Shown here: positions 45,927 through 53,938 of the stretch, piece after piece | Numbering within the stretch: the first letter of the stretch is position 1 | Layout: each line of letters begins with the position of its first letter | IMG/VR virus record: IMGVR_UViG_3300020196_003557 | Span: 1 to 54,038 of that record | DNA: 54,038 bases | Source: a virus | Strand: one strand, 5' to 3' | The notes under the pieces: model-generated | Told to the model about the DNA's origin: nothing | What the model saw: only the letters and a program-made list of their open reading frames with translations | Database searches by the model: none | Made by a program: the position numbers and the translations under genes

Positions 45927-46406
45927 TTAATACAGGTTCTCCAACAGCCACATGTAGAAAGGTGAAGTAAACGTTAATTCCCAGCGGCCATTATGCCCCA
46001 TCGAAGTTACATTTTTAACGGTTACAGGCAACAATTTGCCTTCTTTTTTCTGTTGTGAAGCCCATGGTTCTGGATATTCTGGATAATGTAGACCTTCGTA
46101 AATCAATCCTCCTAAATCTATTTCATCGATCTCTATGCTCTTTATAAACAGTAATTGATCTTTAACAATTTTATTATCTTCTAGCACAGTTTGTGAATCA
46201 TCTTTATTAGACCTATGAATAATAAACTTGTATTCTTGACCTTCATTTAAATCATGAAAAAATTCTATTAAGGTAGGATTTTCCTGTGTGCCCGTAATTT
46301 CTTGTTTAAATTTGCTTTGCTCTCCAACACAAATATCTGCAATTGGTGGTTTGTCCCAATATTGGGCATATAGTTGTATCTTAAATTTTAAACTTTCAGT
46401 CCACAT
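45927..46406 (-). CDS. Hypothetical protein, 159 aa, AT-rich
   Basis: Mixed beta-rich protein with EYKFIIHRSNKDDSQ, LLFIKSIEIDEIDLGGLIYEG and ELTFTSPFYMWLLENLY. This suggests a small jelly-roll or carbohydrate-binding domain, possibly a baseplate or fibre add-on, but no family motif. AT-richer than its neighbours. The start overlaps the 62-aa gene by 11 nt. Confidence 0.58.
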   Translation of the reverse strand: MWTESLKFKIQLYAQYWDKPPIADICVGEQSKFKQEITGTQENPTLIEFFHDLNEGQEYKFIIHRSNKDDSQTVLEDNKIVKDQLLFIKSIEIDEIDLGGLIYEGLHYPEYPEPWASQQKKEGKLLPVTVKNVTSMGHNGRWELTFTSPFYMWLLENLY

Positions 46407-46584
46407 ATTTAAACTCTAGTCCTGCTTTGGTTCCTACGTACGGTTTATTTAAATCTGTACGGTACATCTCTATGGTCATCGTGGTTCCTTCCACCGCCAC
46501 TTTCATGTACTTGTCCGTGCGGCTTAACACATCGGCACGTTTAGTTTTACCATTGTCAATGCAGGTTATATCTATTTGTTCCAT
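46396..46584 (-). CDS. Hypothetical protein, 62 aa
   Basis: MEQIDITCIDNGKTKRAD and MKVAVEGTTMTIEMYR make a small beta-barrel-like protein, perhaps an SH3/OB-like fold. No motif is recognised. It lies 4 nt downstream of the 53-aa lipoprotein gene. Confidence 0.55.
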   Translation of the reverse strand: MEQIDITCIDNGKTKRADVLSRTDKYMKVAVEGTTMTIEMYRTDLNKPYVGTKAGLEFKYVD

Positions 46585-46588
46585 GTTA

Positions 46589-46750
46589 TTATTTTTTGTT
46601 AATTATATCCGGAGTAAGCATGTCCACTGTGTTCACTATGGTCTTGCCCGCATACACCACCGCTGATCCTGTGACGTCTAATACTGCTACTGTGGTAGAG
46701 CAGGAGTTTAAAAGAAATAAGATAGAAATAATTAGCAGTAATTTATTCAT
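46589..46750 (-). CDS. Small lipoprotein, 53 aa
   Basis: Begins MNKLLLIISILFLLNSCS: a hydrophobic signal with a lipobox LNSC, cleaved before the Cys for lipid attachment. The mature part is about 36 residues (STTVAVLDVTGSAVVY...). It starts inside the end of the previous gene (8-nt overlap). A small lipoprotein next to a gene with a C-terminal membrane segment invites an outer-membrane spanin idea, but the mature part is short and not Pro-rich. Confidence 0.66.
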   Translation of the reverse strand: MNKLLLIISILFLLNSCSTTVAVLDVTGSAVVYAGKTIVNTVDMLTPDIINKK

Positions 46751-47021
46751 CGACTTCTTTTTTTTTTGAAATCTGTCTCTCTTCTTGCTCTTCCTGTTTC
46801 TTTTTCAAAGCCTCTCTGGCCTTTTCGCTCTCCATCTGTTTCTTGGCAGTGTCTAAGGGGTCGTCTATCTCCTTAATAGAAATCAACTTTGCCTCCATGT
46901 ATTCTTTTACCCTTTGCACAGCGTCTTCCTTAGTGTCAGCATAGAACCATGATTGTAACTTGTTGCCACTGGGCATCACGCACTCGAACTGCCAAGCATG
47001 ATTGACATGGCTGTTGATCAT
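46743..47021 (-). CDS. Hypothetical charged protein, 92 aa
   Basis: Begins MINSHVNHAWQFECVMPSG, then an Asp/Lys-rich helix and a Lys/Glu coiled-coil end (KKKQEEQEERQISKKKEVDE). The ATG at 47021 overlaps the membrane gene stop (ATGA), fixing the start. The coiled-coil tail could fit a spanin partner or simple oligomer; unproven. Confidence 0.6.
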   Translation of the reverse strand: MINSHVNHAWQFECVMPSGNKLQSWFYADTKEDAVQRVKEYMEAKLISIKEIDDPLDTAKKQMESEKAREALKKKQEEQEERQISKKKEVDE

Positions 47022-47200
47022 CTGATCATGCCCATGAGGTACATGCCTGCTAGAAAACAAATAAGGCAAGTGCCAAAAAAGTAAGACTTCTTTTGTACGG
47101 AATAACCATTATTCTTTAATACATGAATGTGTACGTCCATGCTTTCGGGCGTCACCCGCACGTCCACATATTCTATTTGATCGTTTTCGTCATAGTCCAT
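47018..47200 (-). CDS. Small protein with C-terminal membrane anchor, 60 aa
   Basis: A soluble acidic N-terminus (MDYDENDQIEYVDVRVTPES) is followed by a single hydrophobic segment FFGTCLICFLAGMYLMGMI near the end, so a tail-anchored topology is likely. A near-perfect sigma70 promoter ends 6 nt before the ATG. Function unknown. Confidence 0.65.
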   Translation of the reverse strand: MDYDENDQIEYVDVRVTPESMDVHIHVLKNNGYSVQKKSYFFGTCLICFLAGMYLMGMIR

Positions 47201-47206
47201 AACACA

Positions 47207-47234
47207 ATTATACAGTAGATCTAATTGATGTCAA
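47207..47234 (-). promoter_or_regulatory. Sigma70-like promoter directly before the 47200 start
   Basis: Minus strand: -35 TTGACA (47234-47229), 16-bp spacer, -10 TATAAT (47212-47207), both perfect. The ATG at 47200 lies 6 nt after the -10. A strong host-type promoter in the middle of the late region is unexpected and would let this unit be made early. Confidence 0.75.
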
Positions 47235-47286
47235 TGAGTTGATCTATATAAAAAGCATTGAAATTCAAAGACTTATTTTGAATGGT

Positions 47287-47868
47287 CTAATGATTATATA
47301 ATATCTTGGTAACGGAGCCCGCGGTCATGCTGGTGCACTTGGCTCTGACCCAGACGAAGTTACCCGTGAAGTTCTTGCTGTCAACCAATGTGCTCTGGTC
47401 CGCTGTGAAAGTGGTGCCGGATATGTCAAAATAATCATCCTCTGTGGGCGTGGTGGCCAGCGATCCCTGCATTTTTATGGATCCGGTCATGGTGCTGTTG
47501 ACGTGGTATGCCACTGTGTGCACCCCGTCCACCTGTGAGTAGTAGCCATCTCCCTGATGTTTGTCGGTTACGAAACCAATGTAATCCAAAGATACTGACG
47601 CACCCGCTGCTTCTGTCGTTGTAGATTCCTCAACCACAAGGTGAGATCCATTTGATGCTTTGCTCTTGACGGTGAATGTCTTGTTGTTGTTGGTCGTGCC
47701 AGTCACAGTGATTAGGTCAAATTTTTCAAAGCCACCAAGCGAGGTTGTAGTGGTGTTGCTGGAATTAATTTTGTATTCTGTGCCTGTCTGTGAGAAACTG
47801 ATCACAGTGCCAGTGATTGTGGCCTTGTGTGCGGTTGCGCTGCGTATGGTTGTGCTTGTCTGTGCCAT
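47287..47868 (-). CDS. Beta-rich structural-type protein, 193 aa
   Basis: Thr/Ser/Gly-rich beta-strand repeats (TITGTVISFSQTGTEYKIN, FTVKSKASNGSHLVVEES, GSIKMQGSLATTPTEDDYF) without Cys in the first 170 residues. The composition is that of head-decoration, neck or fibre proteins. A TAAATA box 6 nt upstream makes it late. The exact virion position is not readable. Confidence 0.65.
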   Translation of the reverse strand: MAQTSTTIRSATAHKATITGTVISFSQTGTEYKINSSNTTTTSLGGFEKFDLITVTGTTNNNKTFTVKSKASNGSHLVVEESTTTEAAGASVSLDYIGFVTDKHQGDGYYSQVDGVHTVAYHVNSTMTGSIKMQGSLATTPTEDDYFDISGTTFTADQSTLVDSKNFTGNFVWVRAKCTSMTAGSVTKILYNH

Positions 47869-47873
47869 GGCAG

Positions 47874-48182
47874 TTATTTATGGCGTTTTTCTTTTTGGAA
47901 TCTGCTTGTTTTTGGACCAAGGTTGTACACAGCGGCCAGGTCCTGCGGTCGCATGCCGTCTATGGTTATAATGTCGTAGTACATGATCTTCCTGAATGGA
48001 ACTACCGCGGCGTAGTCATATTCTTCGTCTGCTATGCAATGGTCGCTGTGAAGTTCTCTAATTCTCATGGAGGCCTTGACCTGTATGGGAGTGCCCATGT
48101 GATGCTTATCAATCATAGTTTCTATGATGGTGCCCACTTTAAAAATGTTACGGTCCCTTAATTTTAGTATCACTTCTATCAT
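47874..48182 (-). CDS. Hypothetical protein, 102 aa
   Basis: Alpha/beta protein (MIEVILKLRDRNIFKVGTI, RELHSDHCIADEEYDYAA, GMRPQDLAAVYNLG) with a basic C-terminus. The final DLAAVYNLG segment looks conserved but I know of no function. The ATG overlaps the upstream stop (ATGA). Confidence 0.6.
   Translation of the reverse strand: MIEVILKLRDRNIFKVGTIIETMIDKHHMGTPIQVKASMRIRELHSDHCIADEEYDYAAVVPFRKIMYYDIITIDGMRPQDLAAVYNLGPKTSRFQKEKRHK
47875..47880 (-). promoter_or_regulatory. T4-like late promoter box TAAATA before 47868
   Basis: Minus strand CATAAATA ends 6 nt before the ATG. The upstream gene's TAA stop (47874-47876) overlaps the box by two bases. Confidence 0.6.
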
Positions 48183-48856
48183 TTAGAGACCTTGACAAAC
48201 TTTATAACCTTTTCCACCGCATGTTGCGCCATCATGTATATGGGGGTAAGCAATTTTTCATTTCTCACATAGAAATATCCTTGCCAGCCATATTCGCTAT
48301 GGCCCTGCAGGTATTCTTTTACATACCTGGTAGTGATCACACAATTTTCAGGATTTTGTGTGAGATATCTAAATAGATTTTCGCGCTGGTGAGGTTTTAA
48401 TATTTTATGCACATTCTTTTTAAGATGAACTTGATATTCATACTTGCCCAGAGGCAATCTCTTGCACAGGACTGAATTTTTATCAAGAAGATAAGATTTG
48501 TCCTCAGGCACGGCGTCCGCGCTGCACCACTCGTCCCAAAATACAGATACGAGATCTTTGGCCATCTCCTCGCAGCAGTAGAATATTGTGTCAACGTTCT
48601 GTATTCTAAACTTCATTTTATCTCGGTTGTGCAGTATACATGAGGCCAATTTTTTTATTTTTTGACTATGTTTCCCAAATTGAATCCATTTATTTTGTCT
48701 TAGAGCGCCCGCTGATTTGAAATCATCATCATTGTGATCCAATATTGTTTTGAGATGTTGATCCGTGGTGGGATATAGGTAACAGGCCCAGGGCATACGG
48801 AACGCCACTTTGTGAGAGTATCTCCCAAAATATAATCTATTGTGATGTTTCCGCAT
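48179..48856 (-). CDS. Hypothetical protein, 225 aa
   Basis: The start at 48856 (MRKHHNRLYFGRYSHKVAF) is preferred. An ATG at 48877 adds seven residues (MRKHNRL) that near-duplicate the same motif, so the choice is uncertain. It has a basic N-terminus, an aromatic middle and a Cys pair near IFYCCEEMAK. Some marine T4-like phages have a similar opening in a protein of unknown function. It overlaps the clpA end by 20 nt. Confidence 0.6.
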   Translation of the reverse strand: MRKHHNRLYFGRYSHKVAFRMPWACYLYPTTDQHLKTILDHNDDDFKSAGALRQNKWIQFGKHSQKIKKLASCILHNRDKMKFRIQNVDTIFYCCEEMAKDLVSVFWDEWCSADAVPEDKSYLLDKNSVLCKRLPLGKYEYQVHLKKNVHKILKPHQRENLFRYLTQNPENCVITTRYVKEYLQGHSEYGWQGYFYVRNEKLLTPIYMMAQHAVEKVIKFVKVSK

Positions 48857-51146
48857 CAGCCTGTTGTGTTTGCGCATTGGTTTCCAGCTGTGGTTTTTTA
48901 TATTCCAATGCGATCTTTTCCTCTTTTATGGTGACTTCAACTCTGCCACCATCTAATAATTCTCCAAACAGTATCATCTTGGACAGCGGTTTCTTGATCT
49001 CATCATCGATAATCCTCGCCAGTGGACGGGCGCCCAGCTTGTCATCGAAGCCCTTGTTTACCAAGTACTCGATGGCGTCCTCAGAGGCATTGACCTCGAC
49101 TCGTTTCTCCAAGGTCATCGTGTTGAGCTCCAATAAGAACTTGTTAACTATCTTCTTCATGGTCTCTTTCTCCAGCTTCCTGAACTTGATCACTGCGTCC
49201 AACCTGTTCCTGAACTCCGGCGCGAAGAATCTTTTCACAGCGTCATCGTCGTCGGTCCTTTGCTGCTCGCCAAATCCCAGATTGGCTCTCTCCATCTCTT
49301 CCGCTCCAAGGTTGGAGGTAAGAATTAAAATTATGTTTCTACAGTCAGCTTTTTTTCCATTGCTGCCTGTCACAGTGCCATAGTCCATGACCTGTAGCAG
49401 CATGTTGCTGACGTCCGTGTGCGCTTTTTCCACTTCATCGAACAGCACCACCGCGTGAGGCTGTTTCTCGATCTCATTGATGAACATGCCGCCGCCCATC
49501 TGCGCATCTTCGTAGCCCACATATCCTGGAGGCGATCCTATCAATTTGGCTATGGAATGCTTCTCTTGGTACTCGCTCATGTCAAATCTTATCAACTGTG
49601 TGCCCAGCGTGGTGGCCAATGTTCTTGCTGTTTCGGTCTTACCACAACCAGTTGGTCCTATGAACAGGAATGATCCCACGGGCTTGTTTAGGCTCTTCAG
49701 CCCGGCCCTGCTTATCAATATTTTATCAATCACTTTGTTTAATGCTTCATCTTGTCCGAACACCTGCAGCTTCATCTTGCTCTCCAGCGTTTCTAAGTTC
49801 GCGGCCTGTTTCTGGCTCAACTGCTCTATGCTGATGCCGGTGAGTTTGCTGATCTCGTGTATGATCTCGTCATGGTCAATGCGGCCATCTTTGACTCCTT
49901 TTAATCTCAAACGCGCGCAGGCAGAATCTACTACATCTATAGCCTTATCTGGTAATTTTTTATCCGCTATGAATTTGGATGAATATTCCACTGCGTCTTC
50001 ACACGCCTCGTCGGTGATGGTGCAACCATGGAACTTCTCATAGTATTGCTTGATGCCTTTCAATATCTTGACACAGACCTCCTGTGTGGGCTCTCCGATC
50101 TGCAGCCTCTGGAACCTCCTCATCAGTGCTCGATCCTTCTCAAAGAATTTCCTGTACTCTTCCCACGTGGTGGAAGCTATGACCTTGATGTTGCCTTTCA
50201 TCAAGACCGGTTTCATCATGTTGGCCAGGTCCATGCCACCCTGTCCTGTGGTCCCGGCGCCCACCATCATGTGTGCCTCATCGATGAACAAGATAGCATT
50301 GCCTTTTTGGTCCAGCGCGTTAAGCACAAGTTTCAATCTCTCTTCAAAGTCTCCTCGAAACTTGCTGCCCGCGATCATGCTGGCCACGTCCAAACTAAAC
50401 ACAATGTTGCCTTTGAGATACTCTGGCACGTCATCCTTGTTCTTGGCGATCCTTCTTGCTAGGCCTTCCACTATGGCGGTCTTACCCACGCCTGGATCAC
50501 CCACCAGCAGCACATTGTTCTTGTTTCTGCGAGCAAGAATCTGTTTCAGCACTTCTAGATCATCATCTCGGCCAATAACTGGATCTATCTTTTTATCAAA
50601 ATATTTCTGGTTAAGATTCTCGCAATAATTTTTCAATACCTTGTCCGCCTGATTAGGCCTTAATTTTTGTTCTGGATTCACAGTGGCTCCCATACCTGAG
50701 TCTTCCAGGATAGTTTCCGCCGATATTAGATCTTGCAAATCATCTTTATTAATTTTATGTGTTTTTAAAAAGAAAGCACCATAGCTCTTCTTCTCAGCGA
50801 ATATGCTCAGCAGCACGTCTATCGCGGTGACGCTCTGCCTGCCCTGGAACAGGGCCTGTGTGAATGCTCTGTTCATCAGCCGTTCTAAACTTGCAGTCTT
50901 TCTGGGAGCCACTGGATTGGTTCCCTTGCTCACTATGTCCGCACACTTTGTATCCAGATAATTTTCTATATCAAGAATTAGCGCACCCACATTGGTTTTT
51001 AGATCCGCCAACATAGTGCCCACTTCCTTGTCCTTGATCAATGACAACAGCAGATGTTCTATGGTCACGTATTCGTGTCGTCGCTTCTCGGCCTCTTTGA
51101 CCGAGTTTTCAAAAATATTTTCAAGTGATTCGTTGGCTTCTAACAT
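48837..51146 (-). CDS. clpA: ClpA-type AAA+ unfoldase
   Basis: 769 aa, the length of bacterial ClpA. An N-terminal Clp-repeat domain is followed by AAA-1 with LLVGDPGVGKTAIVEG and ILFIDEAH, then AAA-2 with LFIGPTGCGKTETART and VVLFDEVEKAH, and an arginine-finger region PEFRNRLDAVI. The ClpP-docking loop reads LGFGEQQ, I/L-G-F/L-like, similar to alphaproteobacterial ClpA IGFG. The phage protein may therefore feed substrates to host ClpP. ClpA is rare in phages; with peptide deformylase and DnaJ it forms a protein-quality run. Confidence 0.92.
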   Translation of the reverse strand: MLEANESLENIFENSVKEAEKRRHEYVTIEHLLLSLIKDKEVGTMLADLKTNVGALILDIENYLDTKCADIVSKGTNPVAPRKTASLERLMNRAFTQALFQGRQSVTAIDVLLSIFAEKKSYGAFFLKTHKINKDDLQDLISAETILEDSGMGATVNPEQKLRPNQADKVLKNYCENLNQKYFDKKIDPVIGRDDDLEVLKQILARRNKNNVLLVGDPGVGKTAIVEGLARRIAKNKDDVPEYLKGNIVFSLDVASMIAGSKFRGDFEERLKLVLNALDQKGNAILFIDEAHMMVGAGTTGQGGMDLANMMKPVLMKGNIKVIASTTWEEYRKFFEKDRALMRRFQRLQIGEPTQEVCVKILKGIKQYYEKFHGCTITDEACEDAVEYSSKFIADKKLPDKAIDVVDSACARLRLKGVKDGRIDHDEIIHEISKLTGISIEQLSQKQAANLETLESKMKLQVFGQDEALNKVIDKILISRAGLKSLNKPVGSFLFIGPTGCGKTETARTLATTLGTQLIRFDMSEYQEKHSIAKLIGSPPGYVGYEDAQMGGGMFINEIEKQPHAVVLFDEVEKAHTDVSNMLLQVMDYGTVTGSNGKKADCRNIILILTSNLGAEEMERANLGFGEQQRTDDDDAVKRFFAPEFRNRLDAVIKFRKLEKETMKKIVNKFLLELNTMTLEKRVEVNASEDAIEYLVNKGFDDKLGARPLARIIDDEIKKPLSKMILFGELLDGGRVEVTIKEEKIALEYKKPQLETNAQTQQADAETSQ

Positions 51147-51149
51147 AGT

Positions 51150-51626
51150 CTATCTTTTTCTGCGTGCTCTTTGGTCGAAAGTGATTCCATTGATGTGGTC
51201 GAGCTCGTGCTGAAAACATCTGGCTTCTAATCCTTCTAAAATTGACAACAATAATTCTCCTTTGCCGTTTTGATATCTCACCTTCACGGTGCGTGATCTG
51301 CTGATCTCAAGCAACATGCCCGGGAAACTGAGACATCCCTCCTGTGCGATTTCGCGTTTGTCGTCCGCATGAACCAGCACTGGATTATAAATTATAGCAG
51401 GTTTTTTGAAAACGTCAAATGACTCGTGCCCCATGGCAAAGAATCTTTTGGTAATTCCAATCTGATTTGCGGCTAGACCCATGCCTTGGCTGTGTGTCAT
51501 GAGATGTATCACGTCTCTCTCGAATAACTCCAGTGAGGAATATCCCAATGGTATTTCATCAAAATTAAATTCTGTGCTGGCCGTGTGCAGTGTGTGATAC
51601 GAATTAGTGTAGATACTTAGATTCAT
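51150..51626 (-). CDS. def: Peptide deformylase
   Basis: 158 aa. All three motifs are present: GMGLAANQIG, EGCLSFPG and QHELDHINGI, giving the metal-binding Cys, two His and the catalytic Glu. The enzyme removes the formyl group from new N-termini; marine phages often carry it, perhaps for rapid virion-protein maturation. No TAAATA box is placed as for late genes. Confidence 0.9.
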   Translation of the reverse strand: MNLSIYTNSYHTLHTASTEFNFDEIPLGYSSLELFERDVIHLMTHSQGMGLAANQIGITKRFFAMGHESFDVFKKPAIIYNPVLVHADDKREIAQEGCLSFPGMLLEISRSRTVKVRYQNGKGELLLSILEGLEARCFQHELDHINGITFDQRARRKR

Positions 51627-51653
51627 TTTACGTGTGCGTAGATAAAAATTTTC

Positions 51654-52505
51654 TTATAAATTTTTAATCTTGTCTAGATCCCTTTCATTTAGTCGTGGTA
51701 TAGATATGTTTATGTTAATGTACATGTTTCCTTTGATATTTAAGGTCTCATGGACCGGCATACCCTGTCCCTTCAACATGATAGTGTTGCCCGGCTGAGT
51801 CGCTGCCGGGACCTTCACGTTTAAAATCCTATCATCCAATGTTCTTATTTGAAATTCCATGCCTCTCATGGCTTCGAAACAACTTATGGTTTTATCTGTA
51901 TAGAGATCATTTCCTTTCCTGGTGTATCCATCGCTGTCCAACACCTGCACGTTGCACAGCAGATCTCCACGTTGTAAATTTTTATCGGTGTCATCGCCCA
52001 GTCCCCTGTACTTGAACACGGCGCCGTTTTGCACACCGGCGGGTATCTTCAAATGTACAATCTCATCTCGGCCCGACGGCAATCGTACACTGACAGTCTT
52101 CTCGCAGGCATGATACACTTCCTTTATAGACAATGATATCCTGATGTTCACTGACTGATTTGTGCGTGGCCGATTCCTATAAACCCGTGTCTGACCCCGT
52201 CCGGGAGCGAATCCAAATCCAGAGAAGAAGTCCTGGAAAATATCCTCGCTGAAGAAATCGCTGCTGTTGTAGTTGAAGCCCGAACCCGATCCACCTGACC
52301 TCTGGCCGTAGCGCCGGATGGCGTCGTATTCCTGACGCTTGTCCCGTGACTTCAGAGTGTCATAGGCCTCGTTAATGTCCTTGAATTTCTTTTCGTCGCC
52401 GCCCCTGTCGGGGTGATGCTTCTTGGCCAGGACTTTGAAGGCTTCTTTGATCTCCTTGTCAGATGCTGACTCGGCCACACCCAGGGTGTCATAAAAATTC
52501 TTCAT
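51654..52505 (-). CDS. DnaJ-type co-chaperone without zinc-finger domain
   Basis: 283 aa. The J domain has FYDTLGVAESASDKEIKEA and the HHPDRGG loop, followed by a Gly/Phe region (GSGSGFNYNS...FSGFGFAPG) and two beta C-terminal domains (DEIVHLKIPAGVQNGAV, DRILNVKVPAATQPG). The four CXXCXGXG repeats are missing, so it is CbpA-like. It would recruit host DnaK, consistent with the neighbouring ClpA and deformylase. Confidence 0.9.
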   Translation of the reverse strand: MKNFYDTLGVAESASDKEIKEAFKVLAKKHHPDRGGDEKKFKDINEAYDTLKSRDKRQEYDAIRRYGQRSGGSGSGFNYNSSDFFSEDIFQDFFSGFGFAPGRGQTRVYRNRPRTNQSVNIRISLSIKEVYHACEKTVSVRLPSGRDEIVHLKIPAGVQNGAVFKYRGLGDDTDKNLQRGDLLCNVQVLDSDGYTRKGNDLYTDKTISCFEAMRGMEFQIRTLDDRILNVKVPAATQPGNTIMLKGQGMPVHETLNIKGNMYININISIPRLNERDLDKIKNL

Positions 52506-52551
52506 CTGTATAAGTTTACTACGGATTTAGTATCTGTCAATGCTTTGGTAA

Positions 52552-52881
52552 TTACAGAACTGGGTCTTCCGTCTTGGCAGGTTTTCTGGCACCAAACACG
52601 GGAGCGTTACCATTGGATGTGGTCGTAGCAATCTTTTCTTGAGATCTGCCATATGCTGATAAGCCCAACACTGCTCCCATAGCGATATGGAAGAAGCCAG
52701 CACCCTGTAGTGTCAGGGGACTCCATTGGGTGAAAACGATGGTTTTCAAGTAAGTGGCCTGCGCCAGGTTCCACAATATGGGGAATATCACGAAGTCAAA
52801 GGCACAGATGCCCATGTACAACCAGCCCATGGCCGGCCTCCAGCGCTTCTGCATCCAATCTTCTTTTTTTATCTCGCTCAT
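52552..52881 (-). CDS. Three-TM holin of GTA-holin type
   Basis: 109 aa. RWRPAMGWLYMGICAFDFVIFP gives the first TM after a charged DWMQKRWRP opening. LQGAGFFHIAMGAVLGLSAYGRSQEK is the typical HIAMGAILG-x-SA-x-x-R-x-QEK end of the GTA-holin-like family. It opens the inner membrane for the GH19 endolysin. A good ribosome site (ATAGGAG) is present. Confidence 0.85.
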   Translation of the reverse strand: MSEIKKEDWMQKRWRPAMGWLYMGICAFDFVIFPILWNLAQATYLKTIVFTQWSPLTLQGAGFFHIAMGAVLGLSAYGRSQEKIATTTSNGNAPVFGARKPAKTEDPVL

Positions 52882-52889
52882 GTCAACTC

Positions 52890-53129
52890 CTATATAAATT
52901 TCATTAAACTTTTCACCGCGCCCACCAGTGCGTTCTTAACTACCATGTCATCGGCCTCGGCGTCCAATTTGTCTGTCCTGATCAGGTCCTGCATGAGCTC
53001 TTGGTACTCGTCCTGGCTCAGCTCTCCCGCCTTGTATTGGTCCGCGAACTGCAATGCCATCTGTGCCCGCTCCTCTGCCCAGCTCTTGCCGCAACCAACC
53101 AGACTTTTTAGCTCATCATATCCTACCAT
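52890..53129 (-). CDS. Hypothetical helical protein, 79 aa
   Basis: A helical protein MVGYDELKSLVGCGKSWAEE and ADQYKAGELSQDEYQELMQDL, with a hydrophobic C-terminus VVKNALVGAVKSLMKFI. No motif recognised. It lies between the holin and a lipoprotein with overlaps, so it is a possible lysis accessory. Confidence 0.6.
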   Translation of the reverse strand: MVGYDELKSLVGCGKSWAEERAQMALQFADQYKAGELSQDEYQELMQDLIRTDKLDAEADDMVVKNALVGAVKSLMKFI

Positions 53130-53512
53130 CTGTCTAACACTCCCTGTGCTGCTTTATATGCCTGCGCCTGCATCACTTTCTTCTTGCCATCGCAGTAGGC
53201 CCTGCTGCCTTCCTTCTCCAGGCTCCTCTTGAGGAAATCCTCATTGGTCTCCTGCAGCGGCCTGATCAGCGCCCTGACGTCGTTCTGCATCATGCCCTTG
53301 CTCTCTGAGTAAAGGTCGAACCATTGCAGGTCTTCCTTGATGGCTCTGGCCTGTGGGGCGTGTGGCCTGCCGCAGTCGATGTTCTCCACCAGCTGCCGCA
53401 CGTCTATGATCTTCTTGGCCTGATTGTCATCCCAGAAGCTGGGTATGTAGCTGTGCAAGGCGCAGCCCTGCAGAACTATGAAAGTGCCTACGAACAACGC
53501 TGTTCTGATCAT
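53123..53512 (-). CDS. Lipoprotein, about 129 aa
   Basis: ATG 53512 lies 5 nt after a TAAATA box; a TTG at 53527 would lie before it. It begins MIRTALFVGTFIVLQGCAL, a signal peptide with lipobox VLQGC. The mature part has HSYIPSFWDDNQAKKIIDV and LQWFDLYSESKG. FWD and SESKG blocks look conserved in T4-like marine phages. An outer-membrane or periplasmic role in lysis or superinfection control is possible, not shown. Confidence 0.75.
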   Translation of the reverse strand: MIRTALFVGTFIVLQGCALHSYIPSFWDDNQAKKIIDVRQLVENIDCGRPHAPQARAIKEDLQWFDLYSESKGMMQNDVRALIRPLQETNEDFLKRSLEKEGSRAYCDGKKKVMQAQAYKAAQGVLDRW

Positions 53513-53517
53513 GCAAC

Positions 53518-53523
53518 TATTTA
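53518..53523 (-). promoter_or_regulatory. T4-like late promoter box TAAATA before 53512
   Basis: Minus strand GGTAAATA ends 5 nt before the ATG of the lipoprotein gene, with no Shine-Dalgarno sequence between. Confidence 0.6.
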
Positions 53524-53536
53524 CCAAAATAGCAGC

Positions 53537-53938
53537 CTATTTTTCTTTCAGTATGTATTTGATGGGATATTCCGCCTTGACCTTGACACGCTTCTTGGTT
53601 TGGCTGTCTTGATACTGTATCAGGTTGGGCGCAATCTCCACGAAGTCATCCACGTGAACAGTGGTCAGCACGCCGTCCTGCCAGTAGGTCAGCTCGGATG
53701 GCACCTTCTTGAACAGGTCATACACCGCACAGCACAGCCATCTGGCGCCGCTATAGATCCACTTGGCGCTGCCCCAAATGATGGTCTTTATCAGCACGTT
53801 CCAGGTGAACAAAATGATCCAGGTGAACATGGAGACCAGGAGATCAATTGCCAGCTCGCTGAACCAGCGCAGTCCCGCAAGTGCGGACTTACTTCTTTCC
53901 GTCAGCTGGCTGATTATCTTTTTTGACAGTTCCTTCAT
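53537..53938 (-). CDS. Membrane protein, 133 aa
   Basis: A basic helix at the N-terminus, then a long hydrophobic region AIDLLVSMFTWIILFTWNVL and IIWGSAKWIYSG (one or two TM), and a beta-rich C-terminal part of about 50 residues (VHVDDFVEIAPNLIQYQD). Fits a membrane-anchored protein with an exposed C-terminal domain. It overlaps the next upstream gene by 50 nt. Function unknown. Confidence 0.62.
   Translation of the reverse strand: MKELSKKIISQLTERSKSALAGLRWFSELAIDLLVSMFTWIILFTWNVLIKTIIWGSAKWIYSGARWLCCAVYDLFKKVPSELTYWQDGVLTTVHVDDFVEIAPNLIQYQDSQTKKRVKVKAEYPIKYILKEK

Noticed and set aside
50050-50628. Plus-strand frame of 192 aa opposite clpA
   Set aside because: Shadow of a conserved ATPase gene; no independent evidence.
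53324-53926. Plus-strand frame of 200 aa at the right end
   Set aside because: Antisense to a lipoprotein with a late promoter and to a membrane protein; no start signals.
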